A DNA stretch of 64,000 bases from Roseospira visakhapatnamensis (GTDB lineage Bacteria; Pseudomonadota; Alphaproteobacteria; Rhodospirillales; Rhodospirillaceae). This document shows, in pieces, positions 59,856-64,000 of the stretch. The notes beneath the pieces are model-generated. The model was not told the origin of the DNA, made no database searches, and saw only the letters and a program-made list of their open reading frames with translations. The stretch lies in NCBI RefSeq assembly GCF_014197915.1, contig NZ_JACIGK010000006.1:105104-169103 (forward strand), read 5' to 3'. The translations under genes were made by a program, and so were the position numbers. The number at the start of each line of letters is the position of its first letter. The first letter of the stretch is position 1.

Positions 59856-60911
59856 TCACGCCCCGTCCAGCGGGTCGCCCGCGAGCCATCCCAGGATCAG
59901 GCGACGCGCGATCGAATCGCCCCGGGGCAGCATCAGGCCGTCGGTGCCGGGCGGTCCGCCCCGCGTCGCGCGGCCGGCGTCGACCAGGTGGCGCACCTGC
60001 GCGCGATCATACCAGGCGGCGTATTCCAACTCCCGTGGGTCGATGACGATGTCCGTGGTCTCCGCCCGGCCATGGAACCCGATCATCATCGACGCTGGGA
60101 ACGGCCAGGGCTGCGAGGCCGCGTAGGCCACGGTGCCAACCCGAATCGCGGTTTCCTCCCACACCTCGCGGCGAACCGCTTCCTCCAGGGACTCCCCGGG
60201 CTCGACAAAGCCGGCCAGGGTCGAAATCTGCCCGGGCGGCATACGGTCGGCATGGGCCAGAAGGCAGCGGGCATCGTCGCCGGATCCGGACGTCACCAGC
60301 ATGATGACGGCCGGATCGGTGCGTGGAAAGTGACTCGCATCACAACTCGGGTCGCCGCAGCGCCGCCGCCAGCCGCCGTCGACCGGATGGGACGGTGCGC
60401 CGCAGGCCGCGCAGAAACGATGCCGCCGGTGCCACGCCAGCACGCCCAGCGCCTGGGCCTGCATGGCGGCCTGACCGGCGGGGAGATTGGGGCCGACGGC
60501 CCGCAAGGGCAGAAAGAGCCCCCCCAGGCCCAGGTCGGGACCGGTCTCGCGGCCGGGGTCCACCGCCACCGGATCATGGGTGTCGCCGGCGCCGGCCGGG
60601 ATCTGTCCCGCGAACCAGGCGACGCCGTCGCCGTCCAGGCCAAGGAAGACCTCCTCCTCGACCGCCAGGGCCGGCGTCGGCGCGGTCCACGTGGCCGGCA
60701 CCGTCAGGATTCGCGGTCCGGGCGCCGGCGCCTCCACCCCGGTCACCAGCACCCGGTTGCGCCAGATCAACAGCAGGTGGCTTCGCGGATCGGCGCGCAG
60801 CCGTGCCAGCGCCTCTGGATCGCGGCGCAGGGGATCGGCGCGATCCAGCGGCGCGCCGGTGTAGGGGATGTCCGTGAGGACCGCGCGGGCCGTCGGGGTC
60901 AGGGCCGCCAT
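59856..60911 (-). CDS. nudC: NAD+ diphosphatase NudC
   Basis: This 351-residue protein has an N-terminal domain, a zinc ribbon (CAACG, CGDPSCD), the NUDIX box (GFVEPGESLEEAVRREVWEE) and the NudC-specific SQPWPFPxS motif after it. NudC splits NAD(H) to NMN and AMP and can remove NAD caps from RNA. The start overlaps the methyltransferase stop by 13 bp, so the two are probably co-transcribed. Confidence 0.92.
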   Translation of the reverse strand: MAALTPTARAVLTDIPYTGAPLDRADPLRRDPEALARLRADPRSHLLLIWRNRVLVTGVEAPAPGPRILTVPATWTAPTPALAVEEEVFLGLDGDGVAWFAGQIPAGAGDTHDPVAVDPGRETGPDLGLGGLFLPLRAVGPNLPAGQAAMQAQALGVLAWHRRHRFCAACGAPSHPVDGGWRRRCGDPSCDASHFPRTDPAVIMLVTSGSGDDARCLLAHADRMPPGQISTLAGFVEPGESLEEAVRREVWEETAIRVGTVAYAASQPWPFPASMMIGFHGRAETTDIVIDPRELEYAAWYDRAQVRHLVDAGRATRGGPPGTDGLMLPRGDSIARRLILGWLAGDPLDGA

Positions 60912-61645
60912 GTCATGGTCCGTGCCGCGGCGGCGGTGCGGTAGAGATAGAGGGTGAAGTCATGGGGGTCATAGTCCTCGCGCAGCATGGCCACCGGCAC
61001 AATGGTCTTGGCCCAGGCCAGGGTTTCCTCCGGATCGGCGTGGAACATGGTCCACTGGGCGGCGTTGGGGGCCTTGCGGCTGAGCGAGTTGACGGCCACG
61101 CCGCAGGTGGCGCGGGCGACCATGGCCTCCACCATCTGCCTCATGTAGGCCTCCGGCCGCTCGTAGCGATGGGCGAAAATGCCGCTGGCGACCACCCAGT
61201 CGTAGGACTCGCGCGGCAGGTCCGGGCCGGACAGCAGGCACCCCTGCTGGAACCGGTGGTCCGGGAACCGGGCGCGGGCGTGCTCGACCATCGCCGGGGT
61301 GATGTCCAGGCCCAGGTAGTCGCCAGGGGTGACCCCGTGTCGCCGCATCCAGTCCAGCAGGTCGCCGGTGCCGCAGCCCACGTCGAGCACCGACTGGCCG
61401 TCGCGGATTCCGGCCTCCCGCAGCACCCCGAAGCGGCGTTCCTGGCTTTCCCGGCTGCGCCATTCCAGCGACGCGTGGGTCTGGCCATGCCGGGACAGAA
61501 GGCGGCTGAAGTGGGTGATGGTGAAGCGGTCGTCGCGGTCGAGAACGCCGCTCGCGGCGGTCTCGCCGGTCCCGGACGCTGATCCGAAGCGACGGCGGGT
61601 GCGTAGGTCAAGCAAGCGAAACCACAGAGAGTCAGGCGACGCCAT
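60899..61645 (-). CDS. SAM-dependent class I methyltransferase
   Basis: The ATG at 61645 gives 248 residues with motif I VLDVGCGTGDLLDWM and motif Asp LGLDITPAMV. An aromatic helix (EAYMRQMVEAMVA) follows. It is a generic Rossmann methyltransferase; the substrate is unknown. The start codon overlaps that of the opposite-strand DUF6134 gene by two bases (CATG). The upstream in-frame extension is not conserved. Confidence 0.82.
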   Translation of the reverse strand: MASPDSLWFRLLDLRTRRRFGSASGTGETAASGVLDRDDRFTITHFSRLLSRHGQTHASLEWRSRESQERRFGVLREAGIRDGQSVLDVGCGTGDLLDWMRRHGVTPGDYLGLDITPAMVEHARARFPDHRFQQGCLLSGPDLPRESYDWVVASGIFAHRYERPEAYMRQMVEAMVARATCGVAVNSLSRKAPNAAQWTMFHADPEETLAWAKTIVPVAMLREDYDPHDFTLYLYRTAAAARTMTWRP

Positions 61646-62471
61646 GGCGCTGCGATCCTGGAAAAGGGGGGCTCTTGGAAGCACCCTGCTGATTACCATC
61701 GTCCTGGCCCTTGGGTCCAATGCCGCGCGTGCCGAGGGTGTGCAAGGCGGGGCCACGACGGCCGGGACGTTCACTCCCGAGCGCCTGGCCAGCCTGGGCG
61801 GGACGCCGCTGGCGCTGTATCCGAACGGGCTGAGCTTCGACGTGCTCCGCAACGGCCGCGTTGTCGGCAGCCACCGCACGGCCTTTCGCGACATCGGCGA
61901 CGGCCTGGCGGTCTCGTCGCGCATGGATCTGTCCGTGCGGCTCGTGGGTATTCCCCTCTACACCTTCACGTATGAGTCCACCGCCGACTGGCGGGACGGA
62001 CGCTTGCGGTCCCTGACCGCCGTGACCGACGACGACGGCGAGGTCAAGCGGGTCACGGCCCGGGACGCGGACGGCGCCTTTCGTGTCGAGGGGCCGAATG
62101 GCGTGGCGCGCGCCGGGGCTCCCCTGTTTCCCACCAACCATTGGCACGCCGGGGTGCTGACCCAGGACCGGGTGCTGAACACCATCACCGGGCGGCTGGC
62201 GCGGGTGACCATCACCCCGGGACCCGTGGAGACGGTCGGCACCGGCACCGGTCCTCGGCCGGCGCGGCGGTTCGACTACAGCGGCGCCATCCAGGTCAGC
62301 GCCTGGTATGACGCGGCCGGGCGGTGGGTGAAGCTGCGCTTTCAGCGCGGCGGCTCGACCATCGAATACCGGTGTCGCGTCTGCGGTGTCGAGGCCGGCC
62401 GGGCCGACCGGTCGCAAGCCGGGACGGCATGGAGGACCGCCGGCATCGGCGGGGAGGGAGGACCGTCATGA
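61644..62471 (+). CDS. DUF6134 family secreted protein
   Basis: The ATG at 61644 starts a 275-residue protein with a signal peptide (hydrophobic 11-23, AARA cleavage at about 29). The body is beta-rich, with a conserved YRNGRVVGSHR-like segment (VLRNGRVVGSHRTAF) and a C-terminal YRCRVCG pair. DUF6134 has no established activity. The stop overlaps the SDR start (ATGA), which points to a co-translated operon. Confidence 0.7.
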   Translation: MALRSWKRGALGSTLLITIVLALGSNAARAEGVQGGATTAGTFTPERLASLGGTPLALYPNGLSFDVLRNGRVVGSHRTAFRDIGDGLAVSSRMDLSVRLVGIPLYTFTYESTADWRDGRLRSLTAVTDDDGEVKRVTARDADGAFRVEGPNGVARAGAPLFPTNHWHAGVLTQDRVLNTITGRLARVTITPGPVETVGTGTGPRPARRFDYSGAIQVSAWYDAAGRWVKLRFQRGGSTIEYRCRVCGVEAGRADRSQAGTAWRTAGIGGEGGPS

Positions 62472-63277
62472 CGGACGTGATCTGGATCGTGGGCGCCGGG
62501 CGCGGCATCGGCCGTGCCCTGGCCCTAGCGTGGGCGGAGGCCGGGGCGACCGTGATCGCCAGCGCCCGCGACGCCGACGACCTGAATGCCCTGCGCGACG
62601 CGGCGGCGGCGATGACGGGCCGGGTGGTGCCCGTGCCGCTTGACGTGACCGATCGCGCGGCCACGGCGCGGGCCTTGGCGGAGATCGAGGCGGCCGAGGG
62701 TCTCCCCGATGCGGTGGTCCTGAACGCCGGGACCCACCAGTCGATGCCGGCGGCGCGCTTCGATGCCGCAGTCTTCGACCGCCTGTTCGCCGTCAACGTC
62801 GGCGGCGTGGTCAATGGCCTGGAGGCCGTGGTGCCGCGCTTCGTCGCCCGTCGGCGGGGCAGGGTTGTCGTGGTGGCCTCCGTGGCCGGGTACGTCGGCC
62901 TGCCCACGGCGGCGGCCTATTCGGGCAGCAAGGCGGCCCTGATCGCCCTGTGCGAGTCGCTGCGGCCGGACCTGGCCCAGTTCGGCGTCACGGTGCAGGT
63001 GGTCAACCCGGGCTTCGTGCGTACGCCGTTGACGGACCGCAATACCTTTCCCATGCCGTTCCTGATGGAGCCGGAGGCGGCGGCCGCGCGCATCGTTCGG
63101 GGCATGCGCGGGACCGGCTTCGAGATCACCTTTCCCCGCCGTTTCACCTGGCTGATGAAGGCCCTGGCCATGCTGCCCTATCCCGTGCTGTTCGCGCTGA
63201 CCCGGCGGACCATCCCGGATGAGGCGAAACCGGCGGCGGTGGGCGTTGGGGACGGGCCAGGGGAGGGCAGGCCATGA
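62468..63277 (+). CDS. Short-chain dehydrogenase/reductase
   Basis: This 269-residue protein has the NAD(P) motif GAGRGIGRAL at 8-17, LNAG, and the catalytic Tyr-Lys in AAYSGSKAALI. GGGAGGAGGACC precedes the ATG. The C-terminal region contains a hydrophobic stretch (LAMLPYPVLFALTRRT), so it may be membrane-associated. The next gene starts by ATGA overlap. SDR-NTF2 pairs often occur in cyclopropane fatty acid synthase clusters, but those genes are not in view. Confidence 0.85.
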   Translation: MTDVIWIVGAGRGIGRALALAWAEAGATVIASARDADDLNALRDAAAAMTGRVVPVPLDVTDRAATARALAEIEAAEGLPDAVVLNAGTHQSMPAARFDAAVFDRLFAVNVGGVVNGLEAVVPRFVARRRGRVVVVASVAGYVGLPTAAAYSGSKAALIALCESLRPDLAQFGVTVQVVNPGFVRTPLTDRNTFPMPFLMEPEAAAARIVRGMRGTGFEITFPRRFTWLMKALAMLPYPVLFALTRRTIPDEAKPAAVGVGDGPGEGRP

Positions 63278-63753
63278 GCACGCCCAACGGTGCCGCCGTC
63301 GCCCCGCCGCCGGCGCCCGCCGCCCCGGTGCTGATGGGCGCCGCCCGCTATGTGGCGTTCTTCGAGGCGCTGACGCCCGAGGCGGTGGAACGACTGTCCG
63401 ATGTGACGACGCCCGATATCCATTTCGTCGATCCCTTCAACGACGTGGTGGGGCTCGCGGCCCTCCAGCGTGTCTTCCGGGGCATGTACAAGGACATGGA
63501 CGGCCCGCGCTTCCGCGTGACGCATCGGGCCTTCGACGGCGATGTCTGCTTCCTGCGATGGGAGTTCACGGGACGGGTGCGGCGCTTGCGGGCCGATTGG
63601 CGCATCATCGGCATGACCGAATTGCGGTTCGCCGAGGATGGCCGCGTGCGCCAGCACGTCGACCACTGGGACGCCGGCCGCCAGTTTCACGAACGCCTTC
63701 CGGTCATCGGCGCGCTGGTGCGCTGGGTGCGCCGGAAGGCCGGGCATGGGTGA
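63274..63753 (+). CDS. NTF2-like (SnoaL) fold protein
   Basis: This 159-residue protein has a flexible Pro/Ala N-terminus and a cone-shaped NTF2-like fold (VAFFEALTPEAVERL, then DIHFVDPFNDVVG and RQHVDHWDAG). It overlaps the SDR stop by ATGA. NTF2-like partners of SDRs are known from fatty-acid modification operons. No catalytic residue can be named. It is the last complete gene of the operon in view. Confidence 0.78.
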   Translation: MSTPNGAAVAPPPAPAAPVLMGAARYVAFFEALTPEAVERLSDVTTPDIHFVDPFNDVVGLAALQRVFRGMYKDMDGPRFRVTHRAFDGDVCFLRWEFTGRVRRLRADWRIIGMTELRFAEDGRVRQHVDHWDAGRQFHERLPVIGALVRWVRRKAGHG

Positions 63754-63996
63754 GGGAAACGCCCGGCCCGTCCCAAAGGGATTGGATGAAGACGGCCCGA
63801 GATGGCATCGCTCGTCCGTGACGGCGCCAGTCGCTGCACACCGTTTTGACGTGAATACACTCTTGATCCAGACAATAGAACGCGAACCGCATCTTTTGAC
63901 TGGATTAGAGTGCTCTGGGGTCGGGTTGAGTCGCCAGGGATTCCCATGGGATCGATTTTATGATTCAACGGACTGACCGTTAGGAGGTCGGTCCGC
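63754..63996 (+). other. Intergenic region before the right-edge gene
   Basis: No gene is seen. The stretch from 63840 to 63910 is AT-richer than its surroundings and includes TTTTGACGTGAATAC, a possible -35 element. At 63976-63990, GACCG and CGGTC flank TTAGGAGGT, a small stem with the Shine-Dalgarno sequence in its loop. Confidence 0.35.
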
Positions 63997-64000
63997 ATGG
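63997..64000 (+). CDS. Probable start of the next gene (cut by window edge)
   Basis: An ATG at 63997 follows TTAGGAGGT at good spacing, so translation most likely starts here. Only the first four bases are inside the window, so the product is unknown. Confidence 0.4.

Overview
The window is high-GC DNA from an alphaproteobacterium, most likely a Rhodospirillales/Rhodospirillaceae-type organism. The grounds are an F1Fo Fo operon with a separate b' subunit, a PPi-type phosphofructokinase, form II coxSLM genes, a TRAP-dgo operon, FlgN/FlgK/FlgL genes of alphaproteobacterial type, and strong codon bias that leaves long antisense frames open. No rRNA, tRNA, CRISPR array, integrase or insertion sequence was recognised. 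The placement is inference: no marker gene for taxonomy is present.

Layout. (1) 0-3.2 kb: the C-terminal end of an Hpt phosphotransfer protein cut by the left edge, a probable Tat-exported rubredoxin, and a PhoX-type phosphatase. (2) 3.7-8.3 kb, minus strand: a SiaB-SiaC-SiaD-like c-di-GMP switch with a periplasmic solute-binding protein gene between the cyclase and the SiaA-like PP2C phosphatase. (3) 8.4-16.6 kb: a molybdenum hydroxylase cluster (coxS-coxL-coxM, coxD-coxE, and a divergent xdhC) interrupted by a plus-strand hicAB toxin-antitoxin pair. (4) 16.8-19.0 kb: parC. (5) 19.1-28.0 kb: late flagellar genes, with flgD-flgE-orf-flgN-flgK-flgL on the minus strand and flagellin, fliD and fliS on the plus strand, followed by an ECF sigma factor and a small partner gene. 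(6) 29-34 kb: lepA, small unknown genes, a NUDIX hydrolase and an isocitrate-lyase-superfamily enzyme. (7) 34.4-35.5 kb: a di-heme cytochrome c peroxidase. (8) 35.6-42.6 kb, minus strand: a complete D-galactonate operon (dgoR-like regulator, TRAP transporter, dehydratase, aldolase, kinase). (9) 43-45.7 kb: an lpxD-acp-ketoacyl synthase operon ending in a clear intrinsic terminator. (10) 46.2-49.3 kb: atpI-atpB-atpE-atpF'-atpF with a near-consensus promoter, divergent from a PPi-dependent phosphofructokinase. (11) 51-64 kb: mixed housekeeping and accessory genes (NDUFA9-like, queG, a SHOCT/SPOR lipoprotein, CYTH-CHAD, nhaA, an AmrS-like radical SAM enzyme, nudC, a methyltransferase, and a DUF6134-SDR-NTF2 operon).

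How the parts work together. The Sia-like operon probably sets local c-di-GMP and hence attachment versus motility, and lies about 11 kb from the late flagellar genes. The cox-like cluster carries catalytic subunits plus maturation factors. The dgo operon couples uptake of a sugar acid to its cleavage into pyruvate and glyceraldehyde-3-phosphate. Where start codons were ambiguous, Shine-Dalgarno spacing decided the choice and alternatives are given.
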